Source of the DNA: Palsa-504 sp963742795
Lineage (GTDB): Bacteria; Actinomycetota; Actinomycetes; Streptosporangiales; Streptosporangiaceae
Assembly: GCA_963742795.1 (NCBI GenBank)
Contig: CAVUNL010000032.1
Coordinates: 62,001 to 126,000 of the forward strand
Direction: 5' to 3'
Length of the DNA: 64,000 bases
How positions within the stretch are numbered: position 1 is the first letter of the stretch; every line of letters starts with the position of its first letter. Under the pieces are notes generated by a model. The model was given only the letters and a program-made list of their open reading frames with translations, was not told the DNA's origin and made no database searches. Below are positions 11,584 to 19,156 of this stretch, piece after piece. The translations under genes were made by a program, and so were the position numbers.

Positions 11584-11652
11584 CCTCACGTCCGGTGTCG
11601 GAGAGAATACTCCGGCTGATGTCGCTATATGTAATTGGCGCATTCCCGATCG

Positions 11653-12129
11653 TCAGGCTGCCTGCTCGGCCTGCAGCCGCTTGACCACCTCGAGCGCGTC
11701 GCTGACGTGCTGGCCGATGTTGGTCATCGAGTTGAAGACGTGCCGGACCGTTCCCTGGCGGTCGATGACGTACGTGACCCGGCCGGGGATCAGGCCGAGT
11801 GCCGCCGGTACCCCGTAGCTCTTGCGGAGCTGGCCGCTCTTATCGCTGACGAGGGTGAACGGCAGCTTGTGCTGGCCGGCGAAGGAGGCGTGCCTGTCCG
11901 TCGAGTCCGAGCTGACCCCGATCACGTCGGCGCCCGCCTCGGTGAAGGTCTCGTAGCTGTCGCGGAAGGCACAGGCCTCGGCCGTGCAGCCGCTGGTGTT
12001 GTCCTTGGGGTAGAAGTACAGCACGATCACCCGCTCGCCGAGCCGGTCGTACAGCCGGACCTGCTCACCGGACTGCGAGGGGAGGGTGAAGTCGGGCGCC
12101 TGGTCGCCCACCTGGATGCCGCGTGCCAT
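11653..12129 (-). CDS. bcp: Thioredoxin-dependent thiol peroxidase (Bcp-type peroxiredoxin)
   Basis: 158 residues from ATG 12129, the usual Bcp length. The AhpC/TSA fold shows GDQAPDFTLPSQSG at the start and FYPKDNTSGCTAEACAFRD, in which the first cysteine is the peroxidatic one and the second, five residues on, is the resolving cysteine of the atypical two-Cys Bcp group. Later motifs include SSDSTDRHASFAGQH, LPFTLVSDKSG and GRVTYVIDRQG. It should reduce hydroperoxides in the cytoplasm using thioredoxin. Monocistronic on the minus strand; the 308-bp upstream region contains two copies of a palindromic repeat that may be its operator. Confidence 0.93.
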   Translation of the reverse strand: MARGIQVGDQAPDFTLPSQSGEQVRLYDRLGERVIVLYFYPKDNTSGCTAEACAFRDSYETFTEAGADVIGVSSDSTDRHASFAGQHKLPFTLVSDKSGQLRKSYGVPAALGLIPGRVTYVIDRQGTVRHVFNSMTNIGQHVSDALEVVKRLQAEQAA

Positions 12130-12268
12130 GCGCTGCCTGCCCTTCTGGATCTGGCCGGAATCACCGTCCCGGGCCTAAAAAAGACCCTAGCCCCAGAGCC
12201 CGGCGCCGAAGAAGATGCCCCATGGCGGACCTCATCACCTGGCCCGCTCCAGCGGCCAGGCGGCAACA

Positions 12269-12323
12269 GCATCGTTGTGACAACCACGTCGTCCGGTGCG
12301 CATCGTTGTGACAACGACGTCGT
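12269..12323. promoter_or_regulatory. Two 24-bp direct repeats each with a GTTGTGACAAC palindrome
   Basis: Copies at 12269-12292 and 12300-12323 differ at one position. Each contains the dyad GTTGTGACAAC, and centres are 31 bp apart, three helical turns. This arrangement is typical of a pair of dimeric repressor sites. They lie 140 bp upstream of bcp (minus) and 115 bp upstream of tetR (plus), so either gene could be the target; the efflux TetR appears to use a different site. Confidence 0.6.
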
Positions 12324-12402
12324 TGGTCAGGCCGATCGGCGCGGCTGAACGGGCCGGCGGCCGGGCCCGAGCAGGGTGCGGACGAGCTCTTGCATGTCGT
12401 GC

Positions 12403-12431
12403 TTGACAAAGTAGTGAGTCATCACTAACTT
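12403..12431 (+). promoter_or_regulatory. tetR promoter with embedded operator
   Basis: TTGACA at 12403-12408 and TAACTT at 12426-12431 are spaced 17 bp. The interrupted palindrome GTAGTGAGTCATCACTAAC at 12411-12429 fills the spacer and the -10 box. Transcription would begin at or next to the ATG at 12438, so the message is probably leaderless. A matching site lies before the efflux gene at 13001-13018. Confidence 0.75.
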
Positions 12432-12437
12432 AGGGGC

Positions 12438-12983
12438 ATGACCGAGACCAAGCAGCGGATGCCCGCACCGGAGCGCCGTGAACTGGTCCTTAACGCCGCG
12501 GTGGCCGAGTTCGCCGCGCACGGCCTGGCGGGCACCTCGACCGAGGATGTCGCCCGGCAGGCCGGGATCAGCCAGCCGTACCTGTTCCGTCTGTTCCCGA
12601 CTAAGAAGGCGCTGTTCCTGGAGCTCGTCGACCGGGGCTTCCGCCGGGTGGCGGATGCCTTCACCGCGGCGGCCGGCGACCTCACCGGCGAGGAGGCGCT
12701 GATGGCCATGGCTGACGCCTACGAGCGGCTGGTGGAGGACCGGACGCTGCTCCTGCTGCAGACGCAGGCTTACGCCGCCTGCGACGACGACGAAATCCGC
12801 GTCGCCACCCGGGCCGGGTTCAAGAAGCTGTGGGAGCTGGTCGAGCGGCTGACCGGCCTGCCGTTCCAGACCGTGGTCGACTTCTTCGCCGTCGGCATGC
12901 TGATGAACGTCGCCGCGGCGATGGACCTGCCGGCCGTCGACGAGCGGTGGACCAGCTGGTGCCCCAAGAACTCCTCCGCGTAA
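12438..12983 (+). CDS. TetR-family repressor of the adjacent efflux gene
   Basis: 181 residues from ATG 12438. The N-terminal helix-turn-helix is clear: LVLNAAVAEFAAHG, then TSTEDVARQAGISQPYLFRL and FPTKKALFLELVDRGF. The C-terminal ligand domain is helical (EALMAMADAYERLVEDRT, VVDFFAVGMLMNVAAAMD). The final residues (WTSWCPKNSSA) look unlike the rest, and the +1 frame reads VDQLVPQELLRV, so one indel near 12950 may have altered the tail. Operators of the same sequence lie over its own promoter and in the 52-bp gap before the MFS gene, so autoregulation and control of efflux are likely. Confidence 0.88.
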   Translation: MTETKQRMPAPERRELVLNAAVAEFAAHGLAGTSTEDVARQAGISQPYLFRLFPTKKALFLELVDRGFRRVADAFTAAAGDLTGEEALMAMADAYERLVEDRTLLLLQTQAYAACDDDEIRVATRAGFKKLWELVERLTGLPFQTVVDFFAVGMLMNVAAAMDLPAVDERWTSWCPKNSSA

Positions 12984-13000
12984 TTTTTTTTAACCAAAGA

Positions 13001-13018
13001 AGTTAGTGACTACTCACT
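13001..13018 (+). promoter_or_regulatory. Second TetR operator, before the efflux gene
   Basis: AGTTAGTGACTACTCACT shares the AGTTAGTGA half-site and the CTCACT half with the inverted copy at 12411-12429. It lies 18 bp before the ATG at 13036 and next to the ribosome site TAGGAG. Confidence 0.7.
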
Positions 13019-13035
13019 TCCTAGGAGACAAGATC

Positions 13036-14503
13036 ATGACCGCCAAAGGGCGCACCGCCTGGACCTTCGCCGTCACCTCGGCGGCGCTGTTCATGGCCTC
13101 GCTCGACAACCTCGTCGTCACCACCGCGCTGCCGTCGATCCGGGACCACCTGCACGCCTCGCTCGAGGGGCTGCAGTGGACGGTCAACGCCTACACCCTC
13201 ACCTTCGCCGTCCTCCTGCTCACCGGGGCCACGCTGGGCGAGCGGTTCGGCCGCCGACGCCTGTTCGTGGTCGGGCTCGGCCTGTTCACCGCCGGGTCCG
13301 CGGCCGCCGCACTCGCGCCCGGCATCGGCGCCCTGGTGGCCGCCCGCGCTATCCAGGGCGTCGGCGCCGCCATCTTGATCCCGCTCACGCTCACGCTGCT
13401 GTCGGCGGCGGTCAGCCCGCAGCGACGCGGCCTGGCCCTGGGCGCCTGGGGCGCGGTCGGCGGCCTGGCCATCGCCATCGGCCCGCTGGTCGGCGGCGCG
13501 GTCGTCGAGGGCGCCTCGTGGCAGTGGATCTTCTGGCTGAACGTCCCGATCGGCATCGTGCTGCTGCCGATCGCCCGGGCCCGGCTCACCGAGAGCCGCG
13601 GGCCAGGCCACCAGCCTGGACCTGCCCGGCCTCGTCCTGGCCAGCCTGGGCCTGTTCGGCATCGTCCTCGGCGTGGTCCGCGGCAACGACCACGGCTGGA
13701 CCAGCGCTACCGTGCTGCCTCCCATGGTCATCGGCGCGCTGCTGGTCGCGGCGTTCATCGCCTGGGAAACGCGGACCCGCCAGCCGATGCTGCCCATGCA
13801 CCTGTTCCGCAGCCGCGGCTTCACCCTCACCAACGTGGCCTCGCTGCTGATGTTCTTCGGAATGTTCGGCTCGATCTTCCTGCTCGCGCAGTTCCTGCAG
13901 GTGGTCCAGCACTACAGCCCGCTGCAGGCCGGGCTGCGGACCCTGCCGTGGACCGCCATGCCGGTGTTCATAGCTCCCGTCGCCGGCGCCCTTTCCGACC
14001 GCATCGGCGGCCGGCCGCTGCTGGTCGCCGGACTGGCCCTGCAGGCCGTCGGGCTGGGCTGGCTGGCCGCGGTGACCAGCCCCACGGTGCCGTACCTGAC
14101 GCTGGTGCCGGCCTTCGTGATCTCCGGTATCGGGATGTCGCTGTTCTTCGCGCCCGTCGCCAACATGGTGCTCGGCTCGGTCCGCCGGGACCAGGAGGGC
14201 ATCGCCTCCGGCGCGAACAACGCCATCCGGGAGCTTGGCGGCGTGTTCGGGATTGCCGTGCTCGGCGCGGTGTTCTCCGCCCACGGAAGCTACGCCAGCG
14301 GCCCGGCCTTCGTCTCCGGCCTGGTCCCGGCGGTCTGGGTCGGCGGGGCGGCGGTGGCCGCCGCGGCCGCCGCGGCGCTGTTCCTGCCGCGGCTGCGCCG
14401 GACGGCAGCAGGCGCCCCCGAGGCCGTGCCGGCCGCGGCAGCAGGCGCCCGCGAGGCCGTCCCGGCCACAGCGGCCGTGGATCTCGACCTGGCTCGCAGG
14501 TAA
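13036..14503 (+). CDS. MFS multidrug efflux transporter, DHA2 (14-TM) type (one frameshift)
   Basis: ATG 13036 follows TAGGAG at 8 bp; a start 30 bp earlier would fall in the operator. About 489 residues. Helix 1 carries FMASLDNLVVTTALPSI, the DHA2 hallmark; motif A is GATLGERFGRRRLFVVG; motif C-like is GLAIAIGPLVGGAVVE. Frame changes near 13605 (just after LTESRG), after which PATSLDLPGLVLASLGLFG continues to the C-terminus, which carries an 11-residue imperfect repeat (AAGAPEAVPA / AAGAREAVPA). Expected to export drugs by proton antiport. Forms a transcription unit with tetR, with operators before both genes. Confidence 0.88.
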
Positions 14504-14517
14504 GCCCATCCAGCAGG

Positions 14518-14545
14518 GCCCGGATCCCCGCGCGGGGATCCGGGC
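14518..14545. terminator. Bidirectional terminator hairpin
   Basis: GCCCGGATCCCC (14518-14529) pairs with GGGGATCCGGGC (14534-14545) around GCGC. It sits between the convergent efflux and crotonase genes. Confidence 0.75.
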
Positions 14546-14621
14546 TCCGCGCTATGGCCGGGCCGGGCCGAGCGCCCGTGTGACGTCCAGGACCGGCGCC
14601 TGGCCCAGTGCTTACCGGCCG

Positions 14622-15404
14622 TTACCCATCGCGTTCTGCGAAGGTCCCGTGACGTCCCTCGCCCGCCGCGAACCGGGCGGCGCCCGGGCCCGCCTCCTGG
14701 GCCAGGGCGGCCTGCCCGTATGCGAACTCCGCGGCCAGCGCGGCGGTCTCGCCGAGCCCCTCACCAGCAAGCACCGACGCCCGGTCGCTGCGCAGGCACG
14801 CCTGCGGGAACGCGGCTAGCTGGGCCGCGAGTTCCTGCGCCGCGGCCAGGGCCTGGCCGGCCGGCACCACCCGGTTGGCCAGGCCGATCGCCGCCGCCTC
14901 GGCCGCGCCCACGGCGCGGCCGGTGAGGATCATGTCCAGGGCCCGGCTGGTCCCGATGAGCCGGGGCAGCCGGACCGTGCCGCCGTCGATCAGCGGCACG
15001 CCCCAGCGCCGGCAGAACACGCCGAAGACGGCGGTCTCGTCGGCGACCCGCAGGTCGCACCAAAGCGCCAGCTCCAGCCCGCCCGCCACGGCGTACCCGG
15101 CGACGGCGGCGATGACCGGCTTGGACAGCCGCAGGCGGCTGACTCCCATCGGCCCGTCACCGTCAGGTGCCACCCGGTTGCCGCGGTCGGTGCCGAGCGC
15201 GGTCAGGTCGGCGCCGGAGCAGAAGACCCCGCCCTCGCCGTGCAGCACAGCCACCGCGGCCTCCGGATCGGCGTCGAAGCCCCGGAAGGCATCGGCCAGC
15301 CGGGCAGCGGTCGGGCCGTCGACCGCGTTCCGGCGAGCCGGGCGGTGCAGGAAGACGGTGCTGACCGGGCCCGACTTCTCGATCCGGACCGCCTGCTCGC
15401 TCAT
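14622..15404 (-). CDS. Enoyl-CoA hydratase/isomerase (crotonase) family
   Basis: 260 residues, normal for the family, from ATG 15404 (MSEQAVRIEKSGPVST). The CoA-binding loop and first oxyanion segment are HGEGGVFCSGADLTALG; the second is VAGYAVAGGLELALWCDLRVA, in which the glutamate matches one of the two used by hydratases; the second acid position reads RRWGVPLIDGGTVRLP, with Asp or Gly where hydratases have Glu, so isomerase or other crotonase chemistry is possible. It may serve beta-oxidation of the aromatic-CoA products made by the island at 17-24 kb, but it is separate from it and on its own promoter. Confidence 0.88.
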   Translation of the reverse strand: MSEQAVRIEKSGPVSTVFLHRPARRNAVDGPTAARLADAFRGFDADPEAAVAVLHGEGGVFCSGADLTALGTDRGNRVAPDGDGPMGVSRLRLSKPVIAAVAGYAVAGGLELALWCDLRVADETAVFGVFCRRWGVPLIDGGTVRLPRLIGTSRALDMILTGRAVGAAEAAAIGLANRVVPAGQALAAAQELAAQLAAFPQACLRSDRASVLAGEGLGETAALAAEFAYGQAALAQEAGPGAARFAAGEGRHGTFAERDG

Positions 15405-15571
15405 CAGGATCGCGGCGTGGAGACCCTGGCCTTCAGGCCGGGAAGGAAACGCCGCTTCACCTCCCCGGAAATGTCGGTGGTGTCCGATAGTGTGTTCGCA
15501 TATCCCGGTTCCGGCTGCTTCCCCACGCCCGCCCAGCAGGCGGTGCTGCGGGACCAGCGTACCGTAGTGCC

Positions 15572-16201
15572 ATGCGGGACGTGCCTTGGTGGGGCGTGGT
15601 CTCCTCGGTCGCGGCTCCGGTCCTGCTGGTCGGCGGGTTCACGGTCGCGGCCAGCCTGCAGCCCGGTTTCAACCCCGTCGCGGATACGGTCAGCGCGCTG
15701 GCCGCCCAGGGCGCCGCCGACCGCTGGGTCATGACGCTGACGTTCCTGGTGGTCGGCGTGTGCTACCTGGTCACGGCGGTTGCCCTGCGGCCCGCTCGGC
15801 GGGCCGGGCGGCTGATCCTGTTCACTGGCGCGGCGGCGGGCATGCTGGTGGCGGCGAACCCCGAGACCGCAGGGAACGCCTACCCGGTCCAGCACATCCT
15901 GTGGTCCTCGATCGGGCTCGTCGGGCTGACCACCTGGCCGGCCGGCGCCTGGCGGCGCGGGCCTGCGGTGCCCTGGGCGCTGCGGCCCGCGGTGGCCGCC
16001 ACCGTCGTGGCGGTGCTGGTGGCCCTGGTGGCCTGGTTCGGCGCGGAGCTGGTGACCGGCGCCGGCCAGACCGGGGTGGCGGAGCGGATCGCGGGCGGCG
16101 CCGAGGCCCTGTGGCCGCTGGCGGTGGTCGTGTCCTGCTGCCGGAGGAGCCGCTACCGCGCCGAGGAGGCCCAACCCGCCGTCCCGGCCAGGGCGAGATA
16201 G
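15572..16201 (+). CDS. DUF998 family membrane protein
   Basis: 209 residues from ATG 15572, no strong ribosome site. Six predicted membrane helices, beginning WWGVVSSVAAPVLLVGGFTV, with the DUF998 pattern of a polar GFNPVADTVSALAAQG loop after helix 1. No enzymatic motif. The 3' end overlaps the convergent PAP2-type gene by 49 bp. Function unknown. Confidence 0.75.
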   Translation: MRDVPWWGVVSSVAAPVLLVGGFTVAASLQPGFNPVADTVSALAAQGAADRWVMTLTFLVVGVCYLVTAVALRPARRAGRLILFTGAAAGMLVAANPETAGNAYPVQHILWSSIGLVGLTTWPAGAWRRGPAVPWALRPAVAATVVAVLVALVAWFGAELVTGAGQTGVAERIAGGAEALWPLAVVVSCCRRSRYRAEEAQPAVPARAR

Positions 16202-16770
16202 GCCAGCGCGGCGGCCCCGGCCCCGAGCACCGAGCCCGCCACCACCTGCGCCACCGTATGGTCTTTCAGCGCCACCCGGGACCAGGCCAGCAGGGCCACC
16301 AGCGTGTAGCCGGGCAGGAGCAGCGGCCCGTAGATCAGGGCCAGGATCGTCACGGAACCGGACGCGACGGCGCAGTGGATGGAGATCTTCCACACCAGCG
16401 TGATGGCGGCCAGCACCGCGACGCTGGCCAGCATGAAGGCGAGGTAGCCGGTCAGGATGCGCGGCGCGCCGCCTGCGATCAGCAGGATCAGCCCGGCCGC
16501 CACCGAGGCCATGATGAAGGCCAGCACGAGGAGCCGGGGCCGCCGCGCGCCCACGTTCCTGTCGCTCCAGTGCCCGTGGCGGACGCCGTAGCCGATGAAC
16601 ACGGCCGGCAGCACGCCGGCGAACAGCCCGGCCACCAGTCCCCAGCCCAGGCCCGCCCCGCCGTCGGCGTGCCAGCCGATCACGGCCACGGTGAGGATCA
16701 GCCAGTTCTTCGGCTCCATCAGGTAGCTGCACCGCTGGGCCCAGGACCTGGATGCTTGACGAGCGCCCAT
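16153..16770 (-). CDS. PAP2-like phosphatase-family membrane protein
   Basis: 205 residues from ATG 16770. Five or six helices. The segment VWKISIHCAVASGSV followed 40 residues later by AWSRVALKDHTVAQVVAGSV matches the second and third phosphatase motifs (SGH-like and SRxxxxxHxxxQ). The first motif, KxxxxxxRP, is not obvious, though an ARRPRL segment is present near residue 76, so catalytic competence is uncertain. Likely acts on a lipid phosphate at the membrane. Overlaps DUF998 tail to tail. Confidence 0.7.
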   Translation of the reverse strand: MGARQASRSWAQRCSYLMEPKNWLILTVAVIGWHADGGAGLGWGLVAGLFAGVLPAVFIGYGVRHGHWSDRNVGARRPRLLVLAFIMASVAAGLILLIAGGAPRILTGYLAFMLASVAVLAAITLVWKISIHCAVASGSVTILALIYGPLLLPGYTLVALLAWSRVALKDHTVAQVVAGSVLGAGAAALAYLALAGTAGWASSAR

Positions 16771-16793
16771 GGGCAGAAGGTACCGTCCCCGGT

Positions 16794-17096
16794 ATGGCGG
16801 CGTGCAGCGGCAGCGAATTCCTCGGCAGGCTCGCCTCCGCCCGGGTGCACGTCGAGATCCAGGGGCAGACCCTCACCGGCGGCGTGGCCGACCACCCTGC
16901 CTTCCGCAACGGGGCGGACCGGGTCAAGCTGTTCCGGCTGGTGTGGATACCTGCATCTCGGCCTCCTCTGGCCGCCAGGCGCTGTACGAGTACTACTTCT
17001 TCGGCTAACCCGGTCCGGATGGCCGGCGCCTACCTGGCCAGTTACGACCGTGAGCCCTACCTGGCCGCGGTCCGCGCCTTCCTGGACCGGGATTGA
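16794..17096 (+). pseudogene. Relic of a 4-hydroxyphenylacetate 3-monooxygenase (HpaB) family gene
   Basis: The first 48 residues (SGSEFLGRLASARVHV, then GGVADHPAFRNGADRVKLF) match the HpaB N-terminus, in which the THPAFRN-like motif is diagnostic. After about 16945 the sequence jumps to the extreme C-terminus: CISASSGRQALYEYYFFG, then after one base change NPVRMAGAYLASYDREPY. HpaB proteins are about 480-520 residues, so some 400 are missing, including the FAD site. It is therefore a deletion remnant at the border of the aromatic catabolic island, where an HpaB-type hydroxylase would fit. Confidence 0.75.
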
Positions 17097-17186
17097 CGGC
17101 GCGCCGGAACCGATACCGCCGCGCTAGGGAGCTACTATCGCAGCAAGCGTATGGCCGGGTTTGTACCCCAGGCCGACGGAGGAGAC

Positions 17187-17393
17187 ATGAGCAAGGGGAC
17201 GCTGTTCCTGTTCCTGTGGCTGATCATCGGCGCCGCCGCGGCCGGTCAGCGTGGATACTTCAGCACTCCCAACCTGGGCTGCACGCAGGGCGCGACGATG
17301 GCGCTGACCATCGTGGCGGGCCCGCTCAACTACGTCGGCCTGGACCCCACGATCTCCTGCAGCGCGCCCAAGCCGAGCGGCGCCAAGGCGTAG
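17187..17393 (+). CDS. Small single-pass membrane protein, GQRGYF type (copy 2)
   Basis: 68 residues from ATG 17187 with CGGAGGAG just upstream. Membrane helix LFLFLWLIIGAAAAGQRGYF, then a cysteine (LGC), TMALTIVAGPLNYVGLDP, a second cysteine in TISCSAP, and a lysine-rich tail. It aligns along its whole length with 8545-8742, the pair sharing about half of their residues. An inverted copy of the dispersed element begins 11 bp after the stop. Function unknown; same arguments as for copy 1. Confidence 0.75.
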   Translation: MSKGTLFLFLWLIIGAAAAGQRGYFSTPNLGCTQGATMALTIVAGPLNYVGLDPTISCSAPKPSGAKA

Positions 17394-17403
17394 CCGGGGC
17401 TAG

Positions 17404-17425
17404 CACCACGGCCCGTTCGGCCTAA
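17404..17425 (-). repeat. Dispersed intergenic element, copy 2 (inverted)
   Basis: The minus strand reads TTTAGGCCGAACGGGCCGTG then GT, matching copy 1 at 8884 except in the first bases. Its end overlaps the stop codon of the CoA ligase gene (17422-17424). Confidence 0.65.
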
Positions 17426-19056
17426 AGATCCGGCGCGGACCGCAGCTGCTCCCCGGCCAGCTGCCGCAGCCGGTAGCGCTGGGTCTTGCCGCTGATCGTC
17501 TTGGGCAGCTCGGCCACGAACTCCATCCGCCGCGGGTACTTGTAGGGGGCGATGGACTGCTTGGCGAAGTCCTGCAGTTCGGCCGCCTTGGCCGGGTCCG
17601 CGGCGGCACCGTCGCGCAGGACCACGAAGGCCGCCACGATCATGCCCCGGTCGGCGTCGGGGGCGCCGACCACGGCGCACTCGAGCACGTCCGGGTGGCC
17701 GAGCAGCACCTCCTCGACCTCGGGCCCGGCGACGTTGTAGCCCGCCGAGATGATCATGTCGTCACTTCGTGCCTGGTACCAGTAGTAGCCGTCGGCGTCG
17801 CGGACGTAGGTGTCGCCGGTGATGTTCCAGCCATGCTGCACGTAGACCTGCTGGCGGCGATCGGCCAGGTACCGGCAGCCGGTGGGGCCCTGGACCGCCA
17901 GCCGTCCTGGCTGGCCGTCCGGGACCGGCATCCCGTCCTCGTCGACGATCATGGCCAGGTAACCGGGCACCGCCCGGCCCGTCGAGCCCGGGCGGATGTC
18001 CCCGTCCGCGGCGGCGATGAAGATGTGCAGCATCTCGGTCGAGCCGATGCCGTCGATGATGGCCAGGCCGGTGGCGGCGTGGAATTCCTCCCAGACCGAC
18101 TTGGGCAGGTGCTCGCCGGCCGAGACGCAGCGCCGCAGGTTCTGGAGCGACGATGCTTTGCCCGCGGCCAGCATGGCCCGGTAAGCGATGGGCGCGGTGG
18201 ACAGCACGGTTACGCCGTGGGCCGCGATCGCGTCGGCCAGTTCGGCGGGCGTGGCCCGCTCGATGAGCAGCGTGGCCCCGCCGGCCCGCAGCGGGAACAG
18301 CAGCAGGCCGCCGAGACCGTAGGTGAAGCCGAGCGGCGGCGTGCCGGTGAACACGTCGCCGGAGTTCGGCTTGATGAGGTGGGCGGAGAAGGTGTCGCAG
18401 GTGGCGAGCACGTCCCGGTGGAAGTGCATGGCCACCTTGGGCTGGCCGGTGGTGCCCGAGGTTGACGCGAGGAAGGCCACGTCGTCGGCCGCCACCTGGA
18501 CCGCGGTGAACGTGCCGTCCTTGGCCGCGCAGCGGGGGCCCAGCTCGTCCTGCTCGCCGCCGTAGACCAGGGTGGTCAGGCCGGGCGCGCCAGCGGCCAG
18601 GTCCGCGGCGAAGCGGTGATCGCAGATGGCCAGGCTCGGCCTGGTCAGCCCCACGATGGCGGCGATCTCCCGGGCGCGCAGCAAGGCCATGGTGGTCACC
18701 GCGACCCCGCCGGCCTTGATCACGGCCAGCCAGGCCGCGGCGAGCCACGGGTTGTTCGGGCCGCGCAGCAGCACCCGGTTGCCCGGCTGCAGCCCGTAGT
18801 CCTCGGCCAGCACCTGGGCCAGCTGGTTGGTCCGGCGGATGGTCTCGCCGTAGGACCAGGTCTCGGTGGGCGAACGCAGGCAGGGCCGGTCGGCGCCGTA
18901 CCGCGCGGCGGTGGCGTCCAGCAGTTCCTCGGCGCAGTTCAGCCGCTCCGGGTATCTGAGCTCGGGCAGGTCGAAACGGAACTCGGGCCACTGGTCCGCG
19001 GGCGGCAGATGGTCACGGCAGAACGTGTCCACGTGCGCCGAAAGGGAGAGCCGCAT
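17422..19056 (-). CDS. 2-aminobenzoate-CoA ligase-like AMP-forming acyl-CoA synthetase
   Basis: 544 residues from ATG 19056, intact. The N-terminus SAHVDTFCRDHLPP, WPEFRFDLPELRYPERLN is characteristic of benzoate/2-aminobenzoate-CoA ligases. AMP-binding core: ASTSGTTGQPKVAMHFHRD (P-loop), GIGSTEMLHIF (acyl/AMP site), WNITGDTYVRDADGYYWYQA and RSDDMIISAGYNV (hinge), and the C-terminal lysine in LPKTISGKTQRYRLR. It should activate an aromatic carboxylate, most simply anthranilate, to its CoA thioester, feeding the FAD/OYE fusion encoded immediately downstream of its promoter region on the same strand (19157-21634). Substrate assignment is by family resemblance and context, not proven. Confidence 0.85.
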   Translation of the reverse strand: MRLSLSAHVDTFCRDHLPPADQWPEFRFDLPELRYPERLNCAEELLDATAARYGADRPCLRSPTETWSYGETIRRTNQLAQVLAEDYGLQPGNRVLLRGPNNPWLAAAWLAVIKAGGVAVTTMALLRAREIAAIVGLTRPSLAICDHRFAADLAAGAPGLTTLVYGGEQDELGPRCAAKDGTFTAVQVAADDVAFLASTSGTTGQPKVAMHFHRDVLATCDTFSAHLIKPNSGDVFTGTPPLGFTYGLGGLLLFPLRAGGATLLIERATPAELADAIAAHGVTVLSTAPIAYRAMLAAGKASSLQNLRRCVSAGEHLPKSVWEEFHAATGLAIIDGIGSTEMLHIFIAAADGDIRPGSTGRAVPGYLAMIVDEDGMPVPDGQPGRLAVQGPTGCRYLADRRQQVYVQHGWNITGDTYVRDADGYYWYQARSDDMIISAGYNVAGPEVEEVLLGHPDVLECAVVGAPDADRGMIVAAFVVLRDGAAADPAKAAELQDFAKQSIAPYKYPRRMEFVAELPKTISGKTQRYRLRQLAGEQLRSAPDL

Positions 19057-19156
19057 CAGGCCGCACTTCCTCAGGTAGCTCGATTCCTAGTATTTACGTC
19101 TTGTGACGGCAGTCAAGAGTCCGCTATACCATCGGCTGGCGCCGGGTGGGCGGACG

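Larger units (their letters stand above)
11053..11652. other. 600-bp gene-free region with stacked hairpins and a DnaA-box-like cluster
   Basis: No reading frame here has actinomycete codon bias. Three hairpins lie at 11101-11120, 11132-11172 and 11243-11279. A series of DnaA-box-like 9-mers lies at 11501-11583. Base composition is lower in GC than the neighbouring genes from about 11430 onward. Confidence 0.6.
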
